Positions 1-9,299 of a stretch of DNA of 64,000 bases are shown piece after piece. The stretch is taken from positions 1,886,501-1,950,500 of the forward strand of contig NZ_OY761445.1 of NCBI RefSeq assembly GCF_963664415.1, in the 5' to 3' direction. Positions within the stretch are counted from its first letter, which is position 1. Each line of letters begins with the position of its first letter. The DNA is from an uncultured Desulfobacter sp. GTDB taxonomy: Bacteria; Desulfobacterota; Desulfobacteria; Desulfobacterales; Desulfobacteraceae. The notes beneath the pieces were generated by a model, which was not told where the DNA came from, ran no database searches, and saw nothing but the letters and a program-made list of their open reading frames with translations. The translations under genes were made by a program, and so were the position numbers.

Positions 1-1
1 A

Positions 2-217
2 AAGGCCTTCTCCCGGCAGGATATCCCATCACTTATTACCGTTATCCGCATTCATAAACAGCTGCGTTTCGGCCCCCTGCCCATTTCCGACAAAGACCTG
101 GCACGATTGAAAAGCCAAACAGATCAGCTGATTCAAAACCTGTCCAACCCGGCCAGTGCGCCCTATAACCAATCCATTGCCGAAACAGGCATTGACAACT
201 CAGACCCGGGTTCTTAG
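2..217 (+). CDS. C-terminal fragment of an unrecognised protein
   Basis: An open frame enters from the left edge and ends at a TAG at 215-217, giving the last 71 residues of a protein that starts outside the window. The fragment is hydrophilic and helix-like (a lysine/glutamine-rich stretch, then an Asn/Pro/Ser-rich tail). I see no motif that names it. It lies 57 bases upstream of the cupin gene on the same strand and could be in the same transcript. Confidence 0.5.
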   Translation, partial: KAFSRQDIPSLITVIRIHKQLRFGPLPISDKDLARLKSQTDQLIQNLSNPASAPYNQSIAETGIDNSDPGS

Positions 218-274
218 TTTCAGACACCACTACTTAACCGAAACGCTCGGGCAGGGCGTTTCAAAGGAGATAAA

Positions 275-625
275 ATGAAAGCAACCCATTACACGGATAT
301 CCAGGGTACACAGATAGACAACGACTTGGTCAAAAATGTAACAGGCCGGGTACTCATCGGCAAGGGCGACGGGGCACCCAATTTTTGCATGAGAAGATTT
401 GACGTTGAACCCGGCGGTTATGCGCCCCGACATACCCATGACTGGGAGCATGAAATTTATGTGGTTGAGGGCAAAGGCGAGGTACTCCTTGGGGATAAAT
501 GGCATAGTGTTTCCCCGGGGACCGCGGTCTATATTCCCCCCAATGTCGACCACCAGATCAAAAACAACTCGGATGGACACCTTGCGTTTTTGTGCCTGGT
601 GCCTTCGGCAGCCCCGGAGATATAG
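275..625 (+). CDS. Small single-domain cupin protein
   Basis: A 116-residue protein that is essentially one cupin barrel. The first cupin motif is seen around residues 47-69 (GGYAPRHTHDWEHEIYVVEG), with the His-x-His and Glu metal ligands in place. The second motif with its His is around residues 88-93 (PPNVDHQI). Such proteins bind a metal ion and act as small dioxygenases, isomerases or ligand sensors; the substrate cannot be told from sequence. A GGAGA ribosome site at 267-271 precedes the ATG. The stop codon is directly followed by the ATG of the next gene at 626, so the two are translationally coupled. Confidence 0.85.
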   Translation: MKATHYTDIQGTQIDNDLVKNVTGRVLIGKGDGAPNFCMRRFDVEPGGYAPRHTHDWEHEIYVVEGKGEVLLGDKWHSVSPGTAVYIPPNVDHQIKNNSDGHLAFLCLVPSAAPEI

Positions 626-2257
626 ATGAAATCGCCCAGGACCTGTGTCAGCCCCCAGGGACAATTTGTGGTGGGAATCCACGTGCCCAAATTTGCTGTG
701 GATAATTTCAGGCACAATAGCATTAAAGATGTACTTGGCCGGCTGCCCGACGGCAAGCCCGTGGAAAACCAGTCCAATTTTCCCCAGGGACAGGTCCGGG
801 TGAACGCAGCAGACCGGATCTATGAAATCGCCAATGCATTTCCCTTCAGGGGAAGCACCTTTATCAATTCAGCCTGGGCGGACCGCAAGGCAGAACGACC
901 GGATACCATAGGACTTGCCTTGCGTCCCGACTGTTCATTGACCGCTTGCCTGAAACAATGGCAAAAGGACGAAAAGATATCCAGGGACTCGGTTCGAAAG
1001 GTATTGGAACGGCTTCCCCGCCCTCTGAAACTGGCCCTGGCACAGGCATCCACAGATCCGGCGGAACTATGTGTCCTTGCAGGTTGCGCCTGTGACTTTG
1101 TATTTGATAATGGCAAAGACCATCCGCCCACAGGGGTTGCCTTTAAAAAAACAGATCAAGGCAGACACTTCCCGATCGTCCACGACCACGACCTTTATGA
1201 TGTATTGGGCAACAACCCCGCTCTGCCCGATGCTTACAAAGAGATCATGGTGCTTAAACCCGGCATACAGGGGAACAGTCCCATTGTGGGGGAAAGCCGG
1301 AAGGACACGCATGTTTTTGAATATATGCGGGCCAACTCATATATCCCCTGGGGACATTATGCCAGTAATATGGCCAATGACCAAATCCGTTACCGGGCCA
1401 ATGACCTGACCCCGTCTGACATGACAGGTATCCGGCATCTGTATTACCAGCGCATATATGTACGTCTTGCCCAGATGCTTGGCATAATGCTGCCGGCAAC
1501 AGGCCGCGCCCTGTCCCCGGATGAACTTGAGGCACTGCGCATAAAAATTCTGGATGCCCTGTCATCAAGTGACCACAGCCCATTGGACAACGATTCGCCA
1601 TTTTTCACAGGCGCGTTGTGGGGATGGAATTTCGGATTCGGATTTGCCCAGTCCGGCCACAGACTGCACGCCTCCCACCAAATGATCCACCAGCAAAACG
1701 CCATGATCCCGGAAAGCATTCCGGACAATAACGGCAGTCCCTACCCCTGCTTTGCCTGTGGCGACTTGATAAGCGACTTTATCCAGGATTACAAAGCAGC
1801 ACACGGCACGGATTTTTTTACAGCGTTTATCAAAGCCATCAAAAATAATCAGCGAACGGACATGAACCCGGACTGCCCCAACGACCTGGTGGTATGGGAA
1901 AATGAAAAGGTCATGCTGTTTGCCCCCAAGGCCCAGGTCAGCGAATGGGAACTGATGCTCATGACCAAAGCCCCCTGCCCCCATGTGCTTGCGGCAGACG
2001 CCGCAACCCGTAATGCCCTGGACACCGGCATCCGCATTGCCATCCAGGCCCAGGAAGCCCTGGGTGCTCAGCTGGTTACCAGTGTCGAATTTTCAGGTCG
2101 GTTTAACAGCCCGGTCCCCGGCCAGCATATTGTCTACTCATTTATTCCGCGTCTTCCTTATGCGCCCGGTACATTTTCCGAAGCCCAGATGCGTTTTATC
2201 GGAGGATGCTACCCGGAAGATTTTGCCTTTGCCTGCCGACAGGCCCTGGATTCCTGA
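626..2257 (+). CDS. Unassigned 543-residue protein, possibly HIT/GalT-like
   Basis: Starts immediately after the cupin stop, with GGAG seven bases upstream. The protein is soluble with no signal peptide. Around residues 350-360 there is a histidine-rich motif (HASHQMIHQQNA) that recalls the His-x-His region of galactose-1-phosphate uridylyltransferases and HIT proteins. It is followed by a Cys-x-x-Cys pair (PCFAC), and then by a stretch (VVWENEKVMLFAPKA, later WELMLM) with the strand pattern of the GalT second domain. I infer a divergent nucleotidyl-transferase or hydrolase of the HIT superfamily; this is a weak match. Coupling to the cupin suggests a shared small-molecule pathway. Confidence 0.5.
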   Translation: MKSPRTCVSPQGQFVVGIHVPKFAVDNFRHNSIKDVLGRLPDGKPVENQSNFPQGQVRVNAADRIYEIANAFPFRGSTFINSAWADRKAERPDTIGLALRPDCSLTACLKQWQKDEKISRDSVRKVLERLPRPLKLALAQASTDPAELCVLAGCACDFVFDNGKDHPPTGVAFKKTDQGRHFPIVHDHDLYDVLGNNPALPDAYKEIMVLKPGIQGNSPIVGESRKDTHVFEYMRANSYIPWGHYASNMANDQIRYRANDLTPSDMTGIRHLYYQRIYVRLAQMLGIMLPATGRALSPDELEALRIKILDALSSSDHSPLDNDSPFFTGALWGWNFGFGFAQSGHRLHASHQMIHQQNAMIPESIPDNNGSPYPCFACGDLISDFIQDYKAAHGTDFFTAFIKAIKNNQRTDMNPDCPNDLVVWENEKVMLFAPKAQVSEWELMLMTKAPCPHVLAADAATRNALDTGIRIAIQAQEALGAQLVTSVEFSGRFNSPVPGQHIVYSFIPRLPYAPGTFSEAQMRFIGGCYPEDFAFACRQALDS

Positions 2258-2311
2258 TGGCCGGATAGACAGGTTTAAAATATTTTTTGGACAAAAAAAA
2301 GACATTAATTT

Positions 2312-4570
2312 ATGCGACTTTTGCAATCACCCCAAAGCGCCATTCTCTGCACCCTGATCACATTGGTGTTGATTCTTAGCTGTAATGGGGCCGATGCGTC
2401 AGACAAAGTGGCCTTGCAGTTGGCATGGAAACACCAATTCCAGTTTGCCGGATACTATGCAGCGCTTCATCAAGGCTATTACCGTCGGGTCGGCCTTGAC
2501 GTGTCCATTGTTGAAGGCGGTGTCGGTAAATTTGCCAAAGAAGAAGTCCTCGGCGGCCGTGCCCAGTATGGTGTTGCCGGCGCTGAACTGCTTTTGCACC
2601 GTAAACAGGGTGCCCCGTTTGTCATACTTGCACCTATTTTTCAACATTCACCCTCCATTCTTTTGGTCAGAAAAGATTCGGGCATCAGCAACATTCAAGG
2701 GCTTATCGATAAAAAAGTCATGCTGCTTCCAGGGTATAAAGACGCAGATATTCTGGTGGCGTTTTTGAACGAAGGCATATCGTCTGATCAATACCTGCGG
2801 CTTGATCAATCCTATAATATTGAAGATCTTATCAAACAGCGGACCGACGCAGTCAGTGCTTATGTGACCAACGAACCCTGGCAAATGCTGCAAAAAGGTG
2901 TGGCCCCGCTGGTTATTTCTCCCATGGCCTACGGTGTGGACTTTTACAGCGATTGTCTGTTTACCTCGGAAAACGAAATTAAACATCACCCCGAACGGGT
3001 GCAAAAATTTCTTCACGCCTCACTGGATGGCTGGGAATATGCCATGGATCATCCCCAGGAGATTATTGACTTACTTTCAAGACAATACAAGGTAAGTAAA
3101 ACAAAAGCGCATCTTGAGTATGAAGCCCGGGAAATCAGGAAAATAATGATGCCCGATCTTATTGAAATCGGGCATATGAATCCGGGCCGCTGGCAACACA
3201 TCAAGCAAACATACGAAAAGCTCGGGTTGATTGATGCCGATTTTTCACTGGATGGATTTCTATATCATCCCCAACAAAAGCTGGACTATCAACCGCTCAA
3301 ACAAATTTTCTTTGGTGCAATAGGCTTCATCGCTTTATTTGCCGTTGGCAGTGGGATTTTATTTTTATTTAACCGAAAATTGGCCGCAGAGGTTAAAGAA
3401 CGCAAGCAGGCCCAAAAAGAAATTGCAATGCAAAAACAAAGAGCAGAACAATATCTGCAAGTGGCAACAGTCATGTTCGTAAGCCTCGATGTTGACGGCA
3501 AAGTCAATATGGTCAATGAGAAGGCCTGCGCCATATTGCAATGCAGCAAAGAAGATATTATCGGCCAAAACTGGTTTGACATGTTTGTGACCAAATCCGC
3601 GCAGCATGATGCCAAAAATGCGTTCAAAAATATGATTACCGGCCATACCAGCGGCCCGGAGTATTACGAAAATAAAATCATCATCTCAAACGGAGAAATA
3701 AAATATATTGCCTGGCAGACGACCCCGGTCAGGGATGCCCACGGGAAACTTGTCGGCGTGCTTTGTTGCGGTGACGATCTTTCTGAAAAGCGAAAGCTGC
3801 AAGAGCAGCTGATCCAGTCACAAAAAATGGAATCCATAGGCAGTCTTGCCGGTGGCATTGCCCATGAGTTCAACAACATACTTACAATCATTCTTGGTAA
3901 TAATGAAATGAATATGCGCGAGCTGTCAGAATCAAGTCCGGCCCGGCGGCGCGCCAGGAGAATCGAGGACGCCGGTATACGGGGCAGAGATGTTGTAAAA
4001 CAGCTTTTAACCTTCAGCAGGCAGGACAGCCCCGCCCTACAGCGCACTGACATAAAATCTACAGTGCAAGGGGCCATGAAGCTGATTCAATCATCAGCGC
4101 CGGCGAATATCCTGATTAAACAAAACATTTCAGAAAACATCTTCCCTGTTTTCGGCAACGGGACACAGATCAACCAAGTGATTATCAATTTATGTGGGAA
4201 TGCCATTGATGCCATGTCCGAGAAGGGAGGCGTTCTGACAGTGACGCTGCGCAATGAAATTGTAGAAGACCGTTTTGCCGGTCCCCATCCCTCGTTAAGC
4301 CCGGGCAAATATGCAAAATTAATTGTTGAGGACAATGGCATTGGAATGGACGAAAAGACCCGCGAACGCGTGTTTGAACCATATTATACAACAAAACCAT
4401 TGGGCAAGGGAACCGGCATAGGGTTAGCGGTTGTCCATGGGATTATTAAAAGACATAAAGGGTTTATAGATGTCCATAGTCAGTTAAACAGAGGAACGAC
4501 CTTCACACTCTTTTTCCCGGCCTATAACGCAATCCGGCCGGAACAAAAATTTGTTATAAATCGTGTTTGA
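2312..4570 (+). CDS. Histidine kinase with NMT1/THI5-like sensor domain and PAS
   Basis: A 752-residue membrane sensor kinase. After an N-terminal export signal, residues about 30-310 form an ABC-type substrate-binding domain of the NMT1/THI5 type (LAWKHQFQFAGYYAALHQGY is typical). A transmembrane helix lies near 331-352. A PAS domain follows at about 380-500, then HisKA with the phospho-accepting His near 517 (GGIAHEFNN), and a HATPase domain with N box (NLCGNAIDAM), G1 (DNGIGMDE) and G2 (GKGTGIGLA). Family knowledge: such fusions sense a periplasmic pyrimidine-like or related ligand. No receiver is fused and no regulator is adjacent; the NtrC-type regulator at 11378 is a distant candidate. 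The ATG has no strong ribosome site. Confidence 0.85.
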   Translation: MRLLQSPQSAILCTLITLVLILSCNGADASDKVALQLAWKHQFQFAGYYAALHQGYYRRVGLDVSIVEGGVGKFAKEEVLGGRAQYGVAGAELLLHRKQGAPFVILAPIFQHSPSILLVRKDSGISNIQGLIDKKVMLLPGYKDADILVAFLNEGISSDQYLRLDQSYNIEDLIKQRTDAVSAYVTNEPWQMLQKGVAPLVISPMAYGVDFYSDCLFTSENEIKHHPERVQKFLHASLDGWEYAMDHPQEIIDLLSRQYKVSKTKAHLEYEAREIRKIMMPDLIEIGHMNPGRWQHIKQTYEKLGLIDADFSLDGFLYHPQQKLDYQPLKQIFFGAIGFIALFAVGSGILFLFNRKLAAEVKERKQAQKEIAMQKQRAEQYLQVATVMFVSLDVDGKVNMVNEKACAILQCSKEDIIGQNWFDMFVTKSAQHDAKNAFKNMITGHTSGPEYYENKIIISNGEIKYIAWQTTPVRDAHGKLVGVLCCGDDLSEKRKLQEQLIQSQKMESIGSLAGGIAHEFNNILTIILGNNEMNMRELSESSPARRRARRIEDAGIRGRDVVKQLLTFSRQDSPALQRTDIKSTVQGAMKLIQSSAPANILIKQNISENIFPVFGNGTQINQVIINLCGNAIDAMSEKGGVLTVTLRNEIVEDRFAGPHPSLSPGKYAKLIVEDNGIGMDEKTRERVFEPYYTTKPLGKGTGIGLAVVHGIIKRHKGFIDVHSQLNRGTTFTLFFPAYNAIRPEQKFVINRV

Positions 4571-4596
4571 ACGGCTCAAATAAGGAGCCGTTCAAA
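4566..4596. terminator. Palindrome between convergent genes
   Basis: A perfect 12-bp stem (TTTGAACGGCTC at 4566-4577, its complement at 4585-4596) with a 7-base loop. It overlaps the stop codon of the kinase gene and lies eight bases beyond the end of convergent gdhA, so it can serve both strands. No long U tract follows. Its outer arm resembles the palindromes at 6002 and 61436. Confidence 0.7.
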
Positions 4597-4603
4597 ATCG
4601 GAA

Positions 4604-5953
4604 TCAAACAATACCCTGATCCATCATGGCGTCCGCAACCTTGACAAACCCTGCGATATTGGCTCCGTTCATGTAATTGCCGGGGGTCCCGTACTCTTCA
4701 GCTGCATCCAGACAGGCGTGGTGGATGCTTTGCATGATACCTTTAAGCTTGGCTTCGACCTCATCTCTGGACCATTTAATGCGCATGGAGTTCTGGGACA
4801 TCTCAAGGCCGGATACAGCCACCCCGCCGGCATTGGATGCCTTGCCCGGCGCATAAAGCAGCTTGTTATCCAGGAAGATGTCAATGGCCTCGGGGGTTGA
4901 GGGCATATTGGCCCCCTCGCACACAAGGTACACCCCGCTGTTCACCAAATTCCGGGCATCCTTTGCATTAATTTCATTCTGGGTGGCCGAAGGAAATGCG
5001 CAATCGGCTTTATGATTCCACAGCGGATTGTGGTCCTGGGTCGCATCAATGGCCGTGTACTGAGCCTTGGGATATTTTTCAATGTACTCCTTGATACGTG
5101 CCCGCTTAACATTTTTAAGATACATCACCCATTGCAGGCGACTTTCATCGATCCCTTCCTCGTCATAGATATAGCCAGTGGAATCGGACAGGGTCACCAC
5201 CTTCCCACCCAGCTGGTTGATCTTTTCCGTGGTATACTGGGCTACGTTACCTGCACCAGACACCAGGCAGACTTTATTTTTCAAACTGTCATTGCGCGTG
5301 CCCAGCATCTCATCGGCAAAAAAAACGGAGCCGTAGCCTGTGGCCTCGGGCCGGATCAGCGAACCACCCCAGTTCAACGATTTGCCCGTAAGTACACCGG
5401 AGAACTCATTTTGTAATTTCTTATACATGCCGAAAAGATAGCCAATCTCCCGGCCCCCCACGCCGATATCTCCGGCCGGCACATCCGTGTTATGGCCGAT
5501 GTGGCGAAACAATTCCGTCATGAAACTCTGGCAAAAGCGCATCACCTCAAAATCGGATTTTCCCTTAGGGTCAAAATCAGACCCGCCTTTGCCGCCGCCC
5601 ATGGGAAGCGTGGTTAACGCATTTTTAAAAACCTGCTCAAAGGCAAGGAACTTCAAAATGGACAGGTTAACGGACGGATGAAATCTTAAGCCCCCCTTGT
5701 AGGGACCGATGGCGGAGTTCATCTGAATGCGAAACCCTCTGTTCACCTGCACCTGCCCCTGATCATCCACCCAGGGCACCCGAAACTGAATTACACGATC
5801 AGGCTCCACAATTCGCTCCATGATACCTGCATGCCGGTATTCCGGATTTTTATCAAGCACCGGTTTAACCGATCCCATCACCTCGTGAACCGCCTGGTGG
5901 AATTCTTTCTCATAGGGGTCTCTGCCGCTGACAATATCCATTATGGTTCCCAT
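4604..5953 (-). CDS. gdhA: NADP-type glutamate dehydrogenase
   Basis: Catalyses reversible reductive amination of 2-oxoglutarate to glutamate, normally using NADPH for ammonium assimilation in the cytoplasm. The 449-residue length fits the hexameric bacterial GdhA family (about 447). Seen: the substrate-binding segment GPYKGGLRFHPSVN, the catalytic-lysine loop MGGGKGGSDFDPKGKSD, the PAGDIGVGGREIGYL motif, and a Rossmann segment (LVSGAGNVAQYT). Two ATGs lie at 5959 and 5953. The AGGAGG site is only 2 bases from the first and 8 from the second, so I choose 5953. It is transcribed downstream of the large NAD-type enzyme but is separated from it by a strong palindrome. Confidence 0.95.
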   Translation of the reverse strand: MGTIMDIVSGRDPYEKEFHQAVHEVMGSVKPVLDKNPEYRHAGIMERIVEPDRVIQFRVPWVDDQGQVQVNRGFRIQMNSAIGPYKGGLRFHPSVNLSILKFLAFEQVFKNALTTLPMGGGKGGSDFDPKGKSDFEVMRFCQSFMTELFRHIGHNTDVPAGDIGVGGREIGYLFGMYKKLQNEFSGVLTGKSLNWGGSLIRPEATGYGSVFFADEMLGTRNDSLKNKVCLVSGAGNVAQYTTEKINQLGGKVVTLSDSTGYIYDEEGIDESRLQWVMYLKNVKRARIKEYIEKYPKAQYTAIDATQDHNPLWNHKADCAFPSATQNEINAKDARNLVNSGVYLVCEGANMPSTPEAIDIFLDNKLLYAPGKASNAGGVAVSGLEMSQNSMRIKWSRDEVEAKLKGIMQSIHHACLDAAEEYGTPGNYMNGANIAGFVKVADAMMDQGIV

Positions 5954-6001
5954 ATACATCGCCTCCTGTTTTAAGGGTAACTAGTGTCTGAACGGAACAC
6001 T

Positions 6002-6090
6002 ATTGTTTGGACGATTAGGAAACGGGGCGTATGCCCGCAAAGTTACCCAGGTGCAACACCATAGATGGGTAACTTTGCGTTCAAACAATA
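6002..6090. terminator. Two-layer palindrome between the two glutamate dehydrogenase genes
   Basis: An inner perfect 13-bp stem (GCAAAGTTACCCA at 6037-6049, complement at 6066-6078) sits inside an outer 12-bp near-perfect stem (ATTGTTTGGACG at 6002-6013, complement around 6078-6089). It starts two bases after the stop of the NAD-type gene, so it probably ends or stabilises that transcript before gdhA. The outer arm CGTTCAAACAA recurs at other intergenic palindromes in this window. Confidence 0.65.
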
Positions 6091-6091
6091 A

Positions 6092-9000
6092 TTATTTTCC
6101 GTCGTTGAAAAAATCCGTCATGGCACCTGCAAAATCGCCGACTGCCTTTTGAACATATGCTTCCCAATTTGTACCATGGCGATAGAAGGCCATGGAAGCA
6201 ATTTTTTTAGTAATTATCGCATTTCTGTAAGATGTGAGCTTTTCCGCATTCATGATCTGTAAAACGGCATCTTTGCCCATACCTTCGGCCAGTACTTTGG
6301 GAATATAGGTTTTGAGCACCTTCCATAAAAGATCTTCATCGCCCGTAACCACGTCAATGTGATCGGCCACCACCCTCTGGAAAGCGAAGATCTCTTCGCT
6401 GGTCTTCTCGGACAGAACAAACAGCGGCACGCTTGAATCTGATTCGTGGATACGGATGAGCATGGAGGTTTCAGCCTGTGCATAGCCGGCCACAAGATCC
6501 ATGATATCCCGTATTAACGCCCAACGGGTTTCCACATGGTCCAGGAGGCGCTCTTCGTAATCATCTTCCAGCAAAAACGCAGTCAGCACCTCGGCCACGG
6601 CAGAGGAGAACACCCCGCCCTTGTTAGCAGAGCTATCTTTTATCTGTTTGATATCCGTAGATGAGGCAATAAAACGCCGAGCGGCATCGTCAAAAAAGAC
6701 ATTGGCCCCTTCCACGATGTATCTTAATTCGGCAAAATTTTCGGTAAAGGCCCGGACATTGTCCCGTTTGATGGTATCCTTGAACCCGCCACAGGGAATA
6801 AAGGCCCGGATATTTGCCTGTTCAATATATTTACGGTTAGCCGGATCAGTCAGAAAATTTCGATGGAATACGGCCCCGTCCGCCACCAGGGTGCCGTCGG
6901 GAAGGGTAATATCCTTACCTTTCAGGGGCACCATAAAGCCTTTAGGCCCAAGCTTTTCCGTGGGGAACCCCAAAGAGTTCATCCGGGGAGCGGTATGACG
7001 CATGAAAGCGATTTGCGTCAATGCCTGCCGGTCCAGACCGTCCGGATCAAATAAAACAGATCCGCCGTCAATGATCAGGCAAATTTTGCCTTTGTAACAC
7101 TGAATCTCATTGGCACCCAGATCACCGTCCGGACCGCCGGTCATCATCAGATTTAAATCCACCTCTTGGACTCCGTAGTGATCTATCATGGTACGAAAAG
7201 CCCCCATGACCGAGGTGGTGGTCATGCCGCTGACCGTAATCCGGTTGCCGATACGCTGCCAGATCTCTTCCATGTCCGGGGCAATTATTTCGGTTTTTCC
7301 GTTAACGGCAAGTTCCGTTGAATCTTCGTCATGGGCCAGCAACCCGAATACGTCTCCGTTGTCAAGGATGCCATAGGTGTCATGGGGGATGCCGAAACTT
7401 TTACCTGTGGTAATGGTGCGCCAGTAGTCATATCCCCGGTCCTTTGCCCGCAACGCCACCTTATCCATCAATGGTGCGGTGCCTTCATCCGGACCAAAGA
7501 AGATCATTTCCGGTTTTTTATAAAGATCCACCACGTCAACATCAGGCAGCATAAGATCCATGATGCCGTCGGTGTAATCATACAAGGCCTGCATGCTGTA
7601 GGTGGCATACAAGGGATGGGGTACCACCACCCCTTTGGATCCGCTTTCGCAGATATCCTTGTGTTTCAGGCGCTGGGCCTTGGGCCCTAACGCATAATTG
7701 AGCATCACGGCATTGTCCAGCTCCAGGGCATGATTGCCCGGGGTAACCCGGATCATGCGAAGTCCGCCCCTGGCAATGTCGTCAGCCCTAAGATGGGTGC
7801 CGCTGGCATAGTGGCCGTTGACATAGAAAACCCCAAATACAAACTGCTCAAATACCAGGGGATCCAGAATCCGGTTGTCCATCCTGAAAGCAAAGGAACG
7901 CTTCTCGGGTTTGTAAAAATTGGTTTTAAGTGTGGCGCAGATAAATTTAAACATGAAAGAAAAAATATCCCGTCCCAAGGGGTTGTCCATGAATCTGACT
8001 GCCAGGGTCTGCTCAAACCCGGTCCAGGTACTGTTCAGTTTATCTTCATCGCAATCACAGGGACCTGCAGGATTAAACCTGTCGTCAAACAGCTTAAACA
8101 AAAATTTCACCAGGTCGGGATGGGCGCAGACGGTCTCCATAATTTTGCGTGACACATAGGTAAACTTGTTGGATTCGTGAACCCTGGACGCAAAGGCCGC
8201 CTTGTGATCGGCATTTTCCAGGCTGTCCATGATCTCTTTGTCACCGTGGGTACCCCGCTCCTTATAAATAAACATATGGGTAAAATCCACGGCATTTCCG
8301 GCAAAAAGCAGCTGCCTGAAACTTAAGCGCCCATCCACGTAAAGGCGAATGATTTCTGAAACCCTGAAACTTAAAAATGCCCGAAGATCATCAATAATCA
8401 CTTCTTCCAGGCTTCCGGACAAATCGCCGGTGACATAGAGGGAGCAGATGGACGAGGGCACCCCTGCTTTGGTGCGGTAGGGCTCCCAGTATGCCCGGGT
8501 GATGGTCAGGCCATGGTCGGAAAATAACCTGCGCAGCAACGCCATCTGGGGCTTTTCAAAATCAGAATTAAACATGAAGCGGGTTTCGGCCGTATCGGCC
8601 AAGGGAAACATTTCGATTACCGGGGTCACTTCGCTTTCCACGGTTTCCAGAAACATTTCGTAACGGTTGCGGGTCAGTCGGGGGGTCTGGTCATATTTCC
8701 TGTCCAGGTCAAAAAGAAAACGAGATCCCGACAGCTTGCCGGCCGGCATATCGAGGATGGTGGCGGCCCAGAATATATAGGTGTAATACTCTTTTTCCGG
8801 ATTATAATAGTATTCCCTGCGGTGACCCACCAACTGGCTGTCCAGCATGGATTCCATGGCCTGCCGGGTTTCGGCCGTGGCAATGCGCACCCGCGGGGCA
8901 TGCGTATTTTCCCAAAGAGAAAAATCAATGTCCGCCACCCAGGGGAACAAATCAACACTATCGTCTTTGACCCGAAGACCTTTGGCTATGGAGGATAGAA

Positions 9001-9226
9001 TATTTGTTAATAAATCCTTGGTAATATTTTCAAAAAAATAGGGGGGCAGGCCCAAATCATACAACAGGATACCGGCGGCCCTGTTAATGCAGTCGGCAGT
9101 GATCAATCCCTGGGCGGAAAGATCAATGACCGCTTCATACAAAAGACTTGGGTTAAGGTTAACTCGTTTGGCTTGCTTAATGATATAAGTACCTGGTGAA
9201 ACTGAATTTTTGATGCTGGTTTCCAT
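6092..9226 (-). CDS. Large NAD-type glutamate dehydrogenase
   Basis: A 1044-residue enzyme of the roughly 115-kDa NAD-dependent glutamate dehydrogenase class, the size range of fungal GDH2-like enzymes. It is clearly different from the small GdhA next door. The N-terminal ~450 residues are family-specific. The catalytic part has GGLRMIRVTPGNHALELDNA, a lysine segment (ESGSKGVVVPHP), FGPDEGTAPLMD and a dinucleotide region (TGGPDGDLGANEIQ), with NKGGVFSSAVAEV near the end. The expected role is catabolic: glutamate plus NAD to 2-oxoglutarate and ammonium. AAGGAG lies five bases before the ATG. Side-by-side NADP- and NAD-type enzymes suggest separate assimilatory and catabolic use. Confidence 0.9.
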   Translation of the reverse strand: METSIKNSVSPGTYIIKQAKRVNLNPSLLYEAVIDLSAQGLITADCINRAAGILLYDLGLPPYFFENITKDLLTNILSSIAKGLRVKDDSVDLFPWVADIDFSLWENTHAPRVRIATAETRQAMESMLDSQLVGHRREYYYNPEKEYYTYIFWAATILDMPAGKLSGSRFLFDLDRKYDQTPRLTRNRYEMFLETVESEVTPVIEMFPLADTAETRFMFNSDFEKPQMALLRRLFSDHGLTITRAYWEPYRTKAGVPSSICSLYVTGDLSGSLEEVIIDDLRAFLSFRVSEIIRLYVDGRLSFRQLLFAGNAVDFTHMFIYKERGTHGDKEIMDSLENADHKAAFASRVHESNKFTYVSRKIMETVCAHPDLVKFLFKLFDDRFNPAGPCDCDEDKLNSTWTGFEQTLAVRFMDNPLGRDIFSFMFKFICATLKTNFYKPEKRSFAFRMDNRILDPLVFEQFVFGVFYVNGHYASGTHLRADDIARGGLRMIRVTPGNHALELDNAVMLNYALGPKAQRLKHKDICESGSKGVVVPHPLYATYSMQALYDYTDGIMDLMLPDVDVVDLYKKPEMIFFGPDEGTAPLMDKVALRAKDRGYDYWRTITTGKSFGIPHDTYGILDNGDVFGLLAHDEDSTELAVNGKTEIIAPDMEEIWQRIGNRITVSGMTTTSVMGAFRTMIDHYGVQEVDLNLMMTGGPDGDLGANEIQCYKGKICLIIDGGSVLFDPDGLDRQALTQIAFMRHTAPRMNSLGFPTEKLGPKGFMVPLKGKDITLPDGTLVADGAVFHRNFLTDPANRKYIEQANIRAFIPCGGFKDTIKRDNVRAFTENFAELRYIVEGANVFFDDAARRFIASSTDIKQIKDSSANKGGVFSSAVAEVLTAFLLEDDYEERLLDHVETRWALIRDIMDLVAGYAQAETSMLIRIHESDSSVPLFVLSEKTSEEIFAFQRVVADHIDVVTGDEDLLWKVLKTYIPKVLAEGMGKDAVLQIMNAEKLTSYRNAIITKKIASMAFYRHGTNWEAYVQKAVGDFAGAMTDFFNDGK

Positions 9227-9299
9227 GAAGTCTCCTTGGATTTGACATGCTCATTTTGAACAACCGGTCTGCTTCTATACCCTTAACCATGCCGGGTCA

